DNA from: Blepharisma japonicum
Taxonomy: Eukaryota > Ciliophora > Heterotrichea > Heterotrichida > Blepharismidae
Direction of reading: 5' to 3'
Length of the DNA: 64,000 nt
NCBI GenBank assembly: GCA_949751835.1
Contig: CATKHK010000073.1
Location: 1 to 64,000 of the forward strand
The notes under the pieces were generated by a model. That model was given only the letters and a program-made list of their open reading frames with translations, was not told where the DNA came from and did no database searches. This document shows positions 1-11,953 of this stretch, piece by piece (the stretch's first letter is position 1; every line of letters begins with the position of its first letter). Both the position numbers and the translations under genes were made by a program.

Positions 1-974
1 TAGAATTTTTTCAATTGATTTCACAAGGCCCCGACATTAGACCATTAAATTCACTTCTTGCTGATGCTGGAGATGCAGTATCCTTAGATCTGCAGACTTT
101 TGTAAAGCTTGAGAATGGGACTTTTTGATGGTTTGCTACAACAATTATTATTTTGTGCTGGATATGGGCTATTTTTTGCATTGAAATCTTTTTTCAATTA
201 GATGAAAAATTTAACAATATTTGGTTTTTTAGAAACTTGGGGAATTTAGCCGATTTTTCTATGCCAATTTTAGGGAATTTGTGTTTTATTCCATTTATAT
301 CCATTCTATTAGAAATTTTTGTATGTGATAATTCAATTGGTAATGACTGATCAGATAGCTATCTTGCCGTCGATTGCTATCAGTTCTGCTGACAAGGAGA
401 TCATATCATTTATGCAACTTTATCTGCTCTCTCGTTAATTTGCTATGAGCCTTTTGCAGTGTTCTGCAGACCTCTATGGCAAGAATTTCAGCATGAATTG
501 CATGTAAAGTCATTTCCTCTCTATTTAATGATAAAAACTGTAGTTCAAGTAGTTATTATAGTCTTGAATAAGACACTAAAAAGATCAAGCGATATTGCTC
601 ATGGATTTGTATTTACACTTTTGATGATACTTTATATAGGATGCTTTTATAAGTTCAAAGCTTTCAACTATGGAAGATTCAACTTATGGCACAAGCTAAG
701 TCTTGCTGGAGTTGCTTGAGTTTCATTGCTATCTACCATAAATTTCTTAATTTTAGGGTCCACATTTCCTTGAATATCATTTATTATAGGTGGCTGGACA
801 ATAATAATTTTGATTGGATTTCTTATTCAAAGGAAAAAATATCCAAGTTTACTATATAGAAAGAAAGGAAAGGACACATCAACTCTATTCAAGTTCGCAT
901 TTACGCTTAGCGCGAAATCTCATACTAGTCGCTCAAAAATAGCACCTCAAAAATTAGATTTCTTAAAAAAATAA
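1..974 (+). CDS. PBP1-type receptor, C-terminal membrane part (5' end outside window)
   Basis: The reading frame is open from base 3 to the TAA at 972-974 (323 codons visible) if TGA is Trp. In-frame TGAs at 126, 348, 390, 717 and 771 fall where the intact paralogues downstream also have Trp. What is visible is the multi-pass membrane region of the family: the motif GNLCFIPFISILLEIFVC, the Cys pair around YQFCWQGDH, the block YEPFAVFCRPLWQEFQ, and a basic tail ending in KLDFLKK. The ligand-binding part must lie upstream of the window. It is the first member of a same-strand tandem array, so it probably has the same sensory role as the complete copies. Ligand and partners are unknown. Confidence 0.85.
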
Positions 975-1831
975 TTACTGCTAAGTGCCCTTTCTTTAAT
1001 TGTTAGTTATTTATTAAATTTTGTCTCATTTGCCATTTTATAAAAAATAAAAGCAAGTCGACTATTTATGCCAATATACCTAATATATTTTAAAATAGAT
1101 ATATTATTAATAATGATAGATGTATCACTCATTGCTTATTATAGTATTAATAATGATAAATGTTTCACTCATTGCTTATTAATAATTGAATTTTTATAAT
1201 TTTATCTTTTTAATTATAATAACAACTAATAACTAGCATATCATAATTTTCCAATAATCATTTGCTTTATAATATTTTATGACATAAGATCTCAAATATG
1301 TTTAGATATAGATAATGCTTAAGAGTCATTAAAAACAAAGTCCGTGATCTTCCTCTTATAATGTTCGATATGCTTATAAAGATAATTATATTTGTTTATT
1401 TAAAAATATTTTATAGTTGATACAAAATATAGAATATGAAATAGAAGATTAATTCTTAAAAAGTTTTTCTTGAAAAAGGGTCAATTTAATGGATATTTTC
1501 AAGACAGATCTGCGCAAACTATTCCTAAGTGCTCTTATAGCGGCTTATTAAGGTAATAGAGCTATGGTGGCTTCTATTATGATTTCTCTGCCACTTGCTT
1601 GGCTATTAGCTTTACATGGCAATCCAAATACTGTTTAAATTTTTATTAATTATTGGCTTCGCCATTAAAGCAAGATGAAGCATTCATGAAGCTTTTTTCC
1701 CTTAAAACACTTTAAAATTAATCAAATATAGTTAAGAATAAAAGTTAAAAGAATAGCATAATCTTGAATCGCTTTCTTTACAATTTTTTTAAAATTTTGC
1801 ATTATACAGCTTAAATTAAGAAAATCGATTT
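975..1831. other. AT-rich intergenic region
   Basis: No intact gene is visible. A short protein-like stretch starts at an ATG near 1491 (about 48 codons ending near TAA 1636) but has one TAA inside and matches no family I recognise. A 40-bp-period direct repeat is listed separately. Confidence 0.5.
1105..1181. repeat. Direct repeat, two copies, period 40 bp
   Basis: The 37-bp unit at 1105-1141 recurs at 1145-1181 with two base differences. Both contain tcactcattgcttatta. It lies in AT-rich spacer and probably arose by local slippage or duplication. Confidence 0.75.
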
Positions 1832-2310
1832 ATGCAAAAGGCTTTTCCAAATGTTGATCTTGGTATTAATGGCACTCGCAAACACCTCAGAAGTATTAAT
1901 TGTACATTCAAACTCCTCAAAAAGTATTATTCAAAGCTTAATCAGTGATATCAAAGCAAGCATTTCTGGAGCATCATCAATTGATATTGATTTTTGTGAT
2001 TCTTCATTACCCAAAAAGAAATTTTAAGGCAAGCAAATTTAGTTACCATCTTTGATATAAAAAGTAGCTTAAGCTCTCAATCTGAAATTTCGAAGCTATG
2101 TGAGGAAAATTTTATTATATATTTTCAAGTTTCTGATAGCTTGCATTATCCTCACAAATGAGCTTTTTCTCTTTCTTGTTTTCAGCAAAGCATTAAATGA
2201 AGCCTTGATTTCGAATTTAACTTATTTTAATTGAACTTCTGGTTTAGCAGTAAGCAATGTTGAAAATTATTCAAATTCAAAAAACTGTTTAAATAATTAC
2301 TCAATTATTA
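1832..2310 (+). pseudogene. Decayed 5' fragment of a PBP1-type receptor gene
   Basis: Translation in shifting frames recovers the family's signal peptide and start of the first binding domain (SEVLIVHSNSSKSIIQSL near 1895), then pieces matching the paralogue segment around LNEALISNLTYFNW near 2190. The frame breaks first after about 60 codons (TAA near 2026) and several more times, and there is no downstream binding or membrane region. This is a truncated, frameshifted copy left inside the tandem array. It aligns with the N-terminal 120 or so residues of the genes at 2647 and 7125. Confidence 0.75.
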
Positions 2311-2646
2311 TTAAATTTATTTTTTAAATTATTTTCCTATAATCATTCAATAAGAGAATCAAAATCTATTTAAGATCACTAGAATTCTATTTGAAAGATC
2401 CAAATTCTTTATATTTCAAAATTTGATCATCAAAAATAGCAAAAATTTTTAATTTTCAAATCTAATAAATCTGTGAAAAAATCATTATTAAATTTATTAG
2501 AAATTGAGACTGACAAAATAATATTTAAAAAACGGATTTAAAATTTGCATAGGGCTGAAATATTTTTAGCTAAATTTGCAATCTTTCATATATTTTCATT
2601 CCTCAGACTATCAATTTTTTTTTTATTTCATACTTTAATATTTTAT

Positions 2647-5600
2647 ATGAAGAAAATCAGCAAAAGCACATTCAGTAGTTTTCAGGGACTATTCATACTT
2701 TTGCATTTGGGATTGATTACACTTTCAACTACTTCAGAGGTGTTAATAGTATATTCAAATTTCTCAAAAAGTATAATGACAAGCATAAATGAAGGATTAG
2801 AAGAAAGCATGCCTTCACTTGAAATTTTTTCTTGTGATTTTTCCTTGCTTGCAGAAGAGGTTTTGCTTCGCCCAAATTTATTAGCAGTTTTTGATATAAC
2901 AAATAGCTTAGATTCCCAATTTTCAATCTCAAAATTATGCCAAGACAATTCGATTATTCATTTCTTAGTTTCTGACGACCTGCTTTATCATAATAAATGG
3001 ACTTATTCGCTTTCCAGTTCAAAAAATAGTCTAAATCAGGCGTTTTTTTCAGTTTTAAACTATTTTAATTGAACAGCAGGAACTGCTTTTAGTAACATTG
3101 AAAACTATTTGAACTCTAAAACTATTATAAATGGCTTCTCAGAAAATATTATACTATTTTCTGTTAGCTCAGAAACCTCAATTAAAGATTTGATTTGGAG
3201 AGAAATTATGAAATTAGGCTCATCGTTATTTTATATGTTTACAGATAAAAATAATTCTATAGAGATCCAGGAAGCATTAGCTAAATCAAAAATGCTTATA
3301 AGTGGCACTGGAATTTTACTTGTTGGGGAAAGCAGCTATGATTCACACATTAATGGGGTATTAGCTATTGTTGAAAAAGGCAAAGAAACAGTGAATTCAA
3401 ACGCAAGCTATTTAGAGATTACAATATTAGAATTTATTTCACTCATAAAGAATTGTTCAAATATCGATGATTCTTTACTTTTATTATCCAAAATATGTCC
3501 AGACCATTACTGCACTCATGATTTTTCAATTATAAATATTCAAAATAATCAAAGAAACATTGTAGGAACTATAAAAAATGGAAATTTAGTATTAAATTCT
3601 TCCATAATATTCCCTGGGGACTCATTTGATATCCCTACTTCTCAAAAGAAAGTGCTATATATTAGCGCTAATGACGGGACAGCAAATCCTGGTGGAATGG
3701 CTCCAACTAAAGCAGTTGAGCTTTATAAAAGAGGACTTACATTAGCAATGAAAGATATGAATAATGGGATTAGTATCTTGCAAAACTTCCAGCTTAAACT
3801 CTATGATTTTGACTGTGGTGCAAGCGCTTATGATGCAACTTTCAACTATAACTGCATATATAAAGATAAAAACAAACTAGGATTGGCTCGAATTATGTCT
3901 TTGGCCTCTGTAATTGCTTATGGAGAAATGGCTACATTAGCAAAATTAAATAACACAATTCCATGTGTTGGGTATCTAAACATTGATCCAGGTCTTTCAA
4001 ACGCAACAAAATATCCTTTTTATACAAGAATCATTTTCCCTAGCGATGCTTTATACTCACAAGGCCCATTACTCTTTAAGGTGATGGGATGGGCCAATCT
4101 TGCAATTTTATATGAAAATAGCAGCTTAGGAATCTGAGGGAATTATTATTTCAGCAAAGCATCTGAAAAGCAGAACTTAAAAATCGTTAATACCTTAAGA
4201 GTAATTCCGCCAAACCTTACAAGAGAGCAGATAAGAAATTACACAGATGTTATAAAAGAAATTATTGATGCAAATGTAAGGATGATTGTTTTGATTTTAA
4301 GCCCTCCTTTAATAGACTATGCTGCTGAATTATTTTATGATTTGGGAATGAGAAAAGGAGATGTCGTTTTTTTCTCTCCAAATACAGGTTGGCTTTCTTC
4401 TGTCGCGGCAAAAGATGATTATACATACAAAAGGATAGAAATTGGGATCCCTGTTTTGACACTATTTCAATCAGTCTTTGTAGGAGAAAAAGGGAAAAAG
4501 GTGCATGATAATTTATATGAAATATATGGAAACACAGAGCCGGCTTCATATTCTTGTCTTTATTATGACTCAGCATATTTAATTGGAGCTGCTTTGGATT
4601 GGACTATTAGCCAAGGAAAAGATTATACTGATCCCTATAAACTCCAATCAGCTATTCGGAACGTTAAATTTGTTGGATGCAGTGGAAAAGTTTATATTCA
4701 AAAAAACAGTAATAACGTCCAAATATCAAGCTTTACAATTCAGTCAAATTCTTATAATGCCACAACAGGAATCGTAAAAGTTTTTGATGTTGGGTATTTT
4801 ACACCTACAAGTGCACAATTATTAACAATTAAAACTCCTTTTGTATATCCAGATGGGACTACGAATAAACCAACAGATTTCAGGATCACAAGAACTGACT
4901 GCCCATTTGACGATAGATTAAAGCGAACATTTGGCAAAGGTCGTGCCCTTGCATTTGGGATTTGTTTCTTTGTTGCTGCTGTCACAGGAATTATAACTTT
5001 TATTATTTGGAAAGAATGGTGGAATAAAGAAATCAAAGAACTTACAACAAGAGAAGAAATTTCAGTCGCCGACATGATTGCTGGAGCTACAATTCTGGTT
5101 GAATTTTTCCAATTGCTTTCTCAAGGTCCTGATATTAGACCTTTAAATTCTTTTCTTGCAAAGATTGGAGATGCAGTATCTTTGGATCTGAATGGCTTTA
5201 TAAAGCTTGAAAATGGCGTTTTTTGATGGATTGCGACAACAATTATAGTGTTATGCTTTTTATGAACTATATTTTGTATTGAAATATTTTTAAGATTGGA
5301 TGAAAAGTTCAACCATATTACGTTTTTCAAAACTTTAGGGGTTATTGCTGATCATTCAACACCTATTTTAGGGAATTTATGTTTTATCCCATTTATATCA
5401 ATTTTATTAGATATTTTTGTATGTGACCATTCAATTGGAAATAACTTTATTGACAGTTACCTCTCTATTGATTGTTACCAATTCTGTTGGCAAGGAAGCC
5501 ATATTACCTACGCTGCTTTATCAGCAATTTCACTGCTTTGTTATGAACCTTTTGCTGTATTTTGTAGGCCTCTTTGACAAGAGTTTCAATCTGCTTTACA

Positions 5601-6069
5601 TGTTAAATCATTTCATTTATATTTGATGGTAAAAACAGTTCTTGAGGTGACTTTAATAGTCATGAACAAAACACTGAAAGAATCAAGTAACGTCGCTCAT
5701 GGATTTGTTTTCACTTTTCTGATTTTGCTATATATGGGATTTTTCTTTAAATTTAAAGCTTATAGCTATGGAAGATTCAACTGGTGGCACCAATTGAGCC
5801 TTGTTGGAGTTGCTTGGGTATCTTGCTTGTCAACTATAAATTTCCTTGTTAATGAATCGAGTTTTCCATGGATTTCTTTAATTATAGCTGGGTGGACGAT
5901 AATAATTTTAATAGGTTTTGCTGTTCAAAGAAAGAAGTACCCAAGCTTGTTATATAGGAAAAAGGGGAAAGATACTTCTACCTTATTTAAATTTGCATTT
6001 ACCTTTGGAAAGAAGTCTCAGGCTATGCGCTCAAAAATCGAACCCCAAAAACTGGATTTCTTAAAATAA
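2647..6069 (+). CDS. Tandem-PBP1 multi-pass receptor-like protein (copy 2)
   Basis: One uninterrupted frame of 1140 residues when TGA is Trp (in-frame TGAs at 3070, 4135, 5224, 5263, 5575). ATG 2647 opens a hydrophobic signal peptide, as in the paralogues; upstream codons lack an in-frame ATG. Residues about 28-325 form a first PBP1-like domain, ending with the family-typical order N-x-Q...VG...IFPG...P-S. Residues about 330-745 form a second one, with LSNATKYPFYTRI, LFKVMGWANLAILYEN and a GCSGKVYIQ block matching the late GxxGxxxF region of ANF-receptor domains. Eight or nine hydrophobic segments follow (about 768-1115), then a basic tail. Likely a plasma-membrane sensor for a small molecule (inference). 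The membrane part is not recognisably a class C GPCR 7TM domain, and no kinase, cyclase or other effector is attached. Confidence 0.88.
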
Positions 6070-6211
6070 ATATTTTTAATATTAAACCTATAAAATAATG
6101 AAAATAATTATTTTAAAGTGATTAGGCTTATTAATAAAGCTATTATAAAGCAGACTCTTGTGTATGATATATTTTTAACTAATATTTTTTTTCTATAGCA
6201 AAATCGTTATA

Positions 6212-6950
6212 ATGATTATTACCAAAAAAATCAAGCAATTTTCAAAACTTCAAATTTTATTGTTTTTGATCTTTATTGTGTTTTCAAACTCCTTAGAACT
6301 ATTGATTGTTTATTCAGGTTCTTCAAAAAGCATCAAATCTAGCTAAATTACAGAAATTCAAAGAATTCCATGCCATTCTTCAATTGAATTTTTTTTTGCG
6401 ATATTTCTGAACTAGAAAGAGAAAATATTTATTTACCTAAATTTGCTTGCAGTTTTTGATATAACTAATAGCTTAAATGCTCAATATGAGATCTCTAGGC
6501 TTTGCGAAGACAGTTTTGCTATACATTTTTTGGTTTCAGACAGCCTGCCTTTTGTGAGTAAAAAACAGTTCACTTTCGAGCTCTAAAAAGATTCTAAATA
6601 ATGCTTTTATTTCAGCTCTAAGCTACTTTAATTGAACTGCTGGTGCAGAGTAAGTAATCATGCTTTTAAGCAAATCCCATTGCTATTAAAAGTTATGGGC
6701 TGGAGATATTTATATTTTGTTATTCTGCTCCTTGGCTTATATAATAGTATCCTGTGATTGATGAACTTTCATTATGATATATAACTGCAATACTTTGTTA
6801 ATAAATTAAAAAAGATTTCTTTTGACGAAAGATTCTATGAAAAGTTATACGAATGTATTTCAAGAAGTCATTGATGCAAATTTAAGATTAGTTATGTTAA
6901 TAATGTGTTCAGCTGGGTTAGATTACTCATTCTTTTGAATTAATATTTTT
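6212..6950 (+). pseudogene. Receptor pseudogene with internal deletion and inversion
   Basis: The first 440 bases are a frameshifted copy of the receptor 5' end, from the signal peptide to the LSYFNWTAG region. At about 6653 it jumps to sequence identical over 51 bp to 8526-8576 of the next gene, so the middle of the first domain is deleted. Bases about 6705-6793 are the reverse complement of about 8577-8664 of that gene with a few mismatches. The copy then resumes forward orientation to about 6930. The inversion, deletion and frameshifts make it non-functional. High identity to the neighbour suggests a fairly recent duplication or gene conversion. Confidence 0.85.
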
Positions 6951-7124
6951 AATTCAAAATATAAATTTAAAAGTAAGTTTAGGCCAGTTATAGCTCCATG
7001 TATAATAGTTATTATAATTTTACTAATAGGATTCATTTATAAAGCTCACAAATTAAGGTTCACTATTTATCATTGCATTTATCACAACTATTATTCTTTT
7101 TTTTTATTTTTACGATTAACTGTA

Positions 7125-10100
7125 ATGTTTTTTACTAGAATATTATTTAGCAGCTTTAAAGGAATTTTCCTAATTTTTATGACTGCCATCGCATTCTCAA
7201 CTTGCTCAGAAGTTTTGATTGTTTTCTCAAATTTCTCAAAGATCATTATACCAAGTTTTGTGGCTGAAATTGATTCAAATATTTCAGGAATCTCCTCAAT
7301 TGAAGTGTCCTATTGCAATTTTTCAGTCCTTGAAACAGAAATCTCACAAAGACCCAATTTGCTTGCAATTTTTGATATAACAAACAACTTAAACATAGAA
7401 TTTGAGATCTCCAATATATGTAAGGACAATTTACTTATACATTTTTTGGTTTCTGACAGCTTGCCTCACAAAAATAAATGAACGTTTTCACTCTCTAGTT
7501 CAAAAGAAAAATTAAATGAAGCTTTCATTTCGATTTTAAGTTTCTTTAATTGGACTACTGGCGTGGCAGTGAGTAGTGTTAAGGAATACTCAAATTCTCA
7601 AACTATGCTAAATAGTTATTCAGAAAAAATTGAACTATTTTCAGCAAGCTCTGAAAGTTTTATTCAAGAGCTTGTCCGAAAAGAATGATTGAGAATAGGA
7701 TCATCTATGTTTTATTTATTTACAGACAAAAATATTTCAACTGATATTCAGCAAGCGTTGATCAATTCAAAAATACTAGTCAATGGAACTGGAATTTTGC
7801 TTATAGGTGAAAGTAGCTATGAATCTACAAGTGAAGGAGCACTTGCACTTGTTGAAAAAGATAGAGAATCAATTGATTCTAATGAAAAATACTTATCTGC
7901 AGTTGTTTCTCAAATGATTTATCTTTTGAGCAATACTTCAAATTTAGATGACTCTTTAAATTTACTATCAAAAAAATGCGAAAATCACTATTGTGTGAAC
8001 GATTTTTCCCTTCTCAATATACAGAAAACTCAAAGAAAAATAGTTGGGTCTATAATTGATGGGAATTTAGTATTAAATAATTTTTCTATTGTTTTTCCCG
8101 GGAATTCTATGGAAGTGCCAAAGTCTCAAAAAAAGATTTTATATTTCAGCGCTAATGATGGAATTGCAAATCCAGGTTCTCCACCACTTCAAGCAGTCAC
8201 TCTTTATAAAAGAGGCTTTTCATTGGCATTAAAAGATATAAATGACGGAATCGATATACTTCAAAATTTTGAGCTAAGACTCAATGATTTTGATTGTGGG
8301 TCAACTGTGTATAATGCAACTTTTTGTTATAACTGCATTAATAAAGATAAAAATCGCTTAGGACTGGCACACATTGTTTCTGTCACTTCTGCTATGGCTT
8401 ATGGAGAAATTGCAACAATGGCAAAATTAAATATAACAATTCCTCTTATTGGAGCTGTCAACATTGATCCAGGGCTTTCAAATTCAACTAAATATCCATT
8501 TTATACAAGAGTAAGCGTGCCAAGTAATCATGCTTTTAAGCAAATCCCATTGCTATTAAAAGTTATGGGCTGGGAAAGTATTGCAATTATATATCAAAAT
8601 GAAAGTTCATCAATCACAGGATACTATTATATAAGCCAAGGAGCAGAAGAACAAAATATAAATATTGTTAACAAATTAAAAACTATTCCTTTTTCCTTGA
8701 CGAGAGATTCTATAAAAAATTATACGAATGTATTTCAAGAAGTCATTGATACAAATGTAAGATTGGTTATGCTAATAATGTCGACAACTGCACTAGATTA
8801 CTCAGTGGAATTATTTTATGATTTAGGAATGAGAAAAGGTGATATCTTTATTTTAAATGCAAATCCTTCGTGACTCTCTTCAGTTGGGAATAAAGATGAT
8901 TATACCTTTAAAAGAGTAGAGATTGCAATTCCATCATTAACTGTATTCCAATCACTTTTTGTAGGTGAAAAAGGGAAAAAAGTCCACGAAGATCTCTATA
9001 AAGCATATGGAAACCTTGAGCCTGCCTCATGAGCTTGCTTATACTATGATTCCATATATTTAGTAGGATCAGCATTAGATTGAGCTATAAATCAGGGTAA
9101 TGACTATACTAATCCTTCAATCCTCCGCTCAGCAATTAGAAATGTGAAATTCTCTGGATGCACTGGGAATGTATACATACAAAAAAATAGTAATGATCCT
9201 GTTTGGTCAAGCTTTACCATCCAGTCAAATTCTTATAATACTACAACAGGGATAATAAAAATTTTGGATATTGGGCTTTTTACCCCTACAAAATCACAAA
9301 TATTATCTATAAAAACTCCTTTTATATATGCAGACGGAACTACAAATAAACCTACAGATTTTAGGATTACAAGGACTAATTGCCCGTTTGATGATATTTT
9401 AAGACAAACATTTATGAAAGGCCAAGCGTTAGTGTTTGGGATTTGCTTCTTTATAGCGATTGTAACAGCAGTTATCACATTTTTTATTTGAAAAATGTGG
9501 TGGAATATCGAAGTCATGGAACTTATTAAAAGAGAAGAAATTTCAGTTTCAGATATAATTGTTGGAGCTACTATTATTGTGGAATTTTTTCAAATTCTTT
9601 CTATGGGTCCAGATATACAACCTCTTAGTTCATTCCTTGCTGATATTGGAGATGCAATGTCTTTAGATCTCAAAAGTTTCATCAATCTCAAAAACGGTAA
9701 TTTTTGGTGGATCGCTACATTAGTTATTATTTTGTGTTTTTTATGAGCTATTTTTTGTATTGAAATTTTATTACATTTAGATGAAAAATTTAATCACATT
9801 TGATTTTTTAGAATTTTGGGGATTCTAGCTGATTTCTCCATGCCAATTTTAGGAAATTTATGTTTTATTCCATTCATATCAATTCTTTTGGAAATATTTG
9901 TTTGTGATCATTCTATTGGAAATAATTTTACAGACAGCTATCTTTCAATGGATTGCTATCAGTTCTGCTGACAAGGTGATCACATTATCTATGCTGTTTT
10001 ATCTGCAATTTCATTGATTTGCTACGAACCCTTTGCTGTATTTTGTAGGCCCCTTTGGCAAGAATTCCAGCATTCACTCCACGTAAAATCGATTCCTCTG

Positions 10101-10562
10101 TATTTGATGGTAAAAACAGTTGTTCAAGTAATTCTTATAGTCATGAACAAAACCCTGAAGAGGTTAAGTAATATCTTGCATGGGTTTGTATTCACATTTT
10201 TAATATTGGCATACATGGCATTTTTCTTAAGATTTAAAGCTTACAACTACGGGCGATTCAACTGATGGCATAGATTAAGTCTCCTTGGAGTTGCATGAGT
10301 GTCTTGCTTATGCACTATAAATTTCTTGATTGAAGGATCTAAAGTTCCATGGGTTGCATTAATTTTAGGGGGATGGACAGCTTTAATCTTGATAGGATTA
10401 ATCGTCCAAAAGAAAAAATATCCAAGTTTATTATTTAGAAGAGAAAAGGACACTTCAACTTTATTCAAATTTGCATTTACTTTTGGAAAGAAATCAAGAT
10501 CTCTTCATTCAAAAATTGAGCCACAAAAATTAGACCTCTTTAAGCAAATATCTTATAAATAA
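7125..10562 (+). CDS. Tandem-PBP1 multi-pass receptor-like protein (copy 3)
   Basis: An open frame of 1145 residues from ATG 7125 to TAA 10560 when TGA is Trp; about eleven in-frame TGAs are used, including 7479, 7686, 8871, 9489, 9744, 10263 and 10296. Domain order is as in the array's other copies: signal peptide with SEVLIVFSNFS, first PBP1 domain ending near IVFPGNSMEVPKSQ, second PBP1 domain with LSNSTKYPFYTRV and LLKVMGWESIAIIYQN, the GCTGNVYIQ block, YADGTTNKPTDFRI, then the multi-pass region and a tail with KKKYPSLLFR. It is the apparent parent of the pseudogene at 6.2-6.9 kb. Its heavy TGA use contrasts with conserved housekeeping genes in this window. Function as a chemosensor is inferred from the ectodomain. 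Confidence 0.88.
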
Positions 10563-11249
10563 TTAAAATCAATAAATATATTAAAAACAATTTTATGGTT
10601 CTTGGTAAATATAAAATATATTAAATATTAGATTAGTATAGCTGTTTGAAGGATCAAATAAATTCAAAATTGGACATATTTTTAAATATCAATCAATTGG
10701 TGTTTCATATAAAACATCTCAGCTCTGAAAAATGACAAAATCACCCAATATGATGCGCTTCTAACTATCCAATATGGTAAGGAATTCAAATGGTATAAAA
10801 TTGTTGTGAGATATAATGGTGATAGTCCTAGGATAAAAATCAAGAACATTCTATGAGATCTCAGCTATTATAAAGTAATATAGGAAAGAATATTAATATT
10901 CAATAAATACATTTATTTATTGTCTATATGGCAATCTCATGATATTAGCGAAATCTATAATTAATACTGCTATCGATTCTCCATTTATTAGTTGAAGATT
11001 TTTGATTCGCTTTTAGTATAATCACTGAGGATTTTTATATATTCCCATTTAACTTTTATTTATATTAAAATGTTTCATAATATAAAATTTCAGCTATACG
11101 CATAAGTGAAAAACAATTTTTTTGAGATTCTGTTCAAGCAGTTCAATTATTAAAATTATAATTAAATAATAATTCTTTAATCCTTAAAACTATTTTCGTG
11201 CCAAGTAAATCTAAAGAAAGTTTATATATCCATCCTAATCTTAGATAAA
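10563..11249. other. Intergenic region with an unassigned open stretch
   Basis: Mostly AT-rich spacer. On the + strand a frame stays open from about 10710 to 10881 (about 56 codons with one TGA), encoding a stretch such as QYDALLTIQYGKEFKWYK. It lacks a start codon and matches nothing I recognise; it may be a gene relic. Confidence 0.35.
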
Positions 11250-11640
11250 ATTATTGAGAAATCCTCTGTTGACGTCCAAAGGACACTTTATCTCAGAAAT
11301 TGTTTTGCTCCACAAGATTTTAAGCGTATCTTATACTATTTCGCTCTTTTCAGATAAGGGCATGCATTTATCCCTGAAGCAAGTCGAGGTGGGCCACTGT
11401 ACTGCGTGTCTGAGCCGCTTAACCAAGCAGCATTAGGCCTGTTGAACTTTTTGTGCGATAGAAAAAAGTGGATTCAGAATTTTCTAAAAGAGTTGAATGA
11501 AGTGCTGACGTTATCAATATTTTTCAAGACTACATGCTGGATGCGGAAAATCAGATTCTGTTAATCCCAGGATTGACTTTATGCCTCAGAAGTTCCTCAA
11601 GCTCGTTCATGCTCTGTAAAAAAGGTTTGGTAACATCATT
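11250..11640 (+). pseudogene. Unidentified protein-coding relic
   Basis: This stretch is less AT-rich than its surroundings. One + frame from about 11272 is open over some 95 codons except for a single TAA, with protein-like text such as AFIPEASRGGPLYCVSEP and ALGLLNFLCDRKKW. Sensible-looking sequence then continues in another frame (RIDFMPQKFLKLVHAL near 11575). That pattern suggests a decayed coding sequence with at least two breaks. I do not recognise the family; it does not resemble the receptors on either side. Confidence 0.4.
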
Positions 11641-11953
11641 TTTTATTTATATAAGAGTCTATATGTCTACTGCATAGCTATTAGATTTTTAGTAATATTT
11701 TGTATAATTATTAAATTGATCGTCAAGAGAATCTAATTTCATATAAGCTAAATCAAATTCATTTTTGCTCTTAAATTAAATCTCGAAAATAAAAGCCTGA
11801 GCTGATAAAGAATGAAGTTTAATTGTATTAAAAATTATTAATTTACCTAAGTTTATAAATGTTAAAATAGATTTTCTAGTTATTATGAACAAATTATTTG
11901 AATAATGATAATTTAACTTAATTTTTTTATAAAGGGCTGACTATCATAAAATT

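Noticed and set aside
2682-2948. Minus-strand ORF opposite receptor copy 2, and many similar ORFs opposite or out of frame with real genes
   Set aside because: They overlap well-supported coding frames, lack motifs and are expected by chance when TGA is not avoided.
3070-5577. Reading each TGA as a stop, making the receptors chains of pseudogene fragments
   Set aside because: The same frame continues through every TGA, at conserved Trp sites, in many unrelated intact genes.
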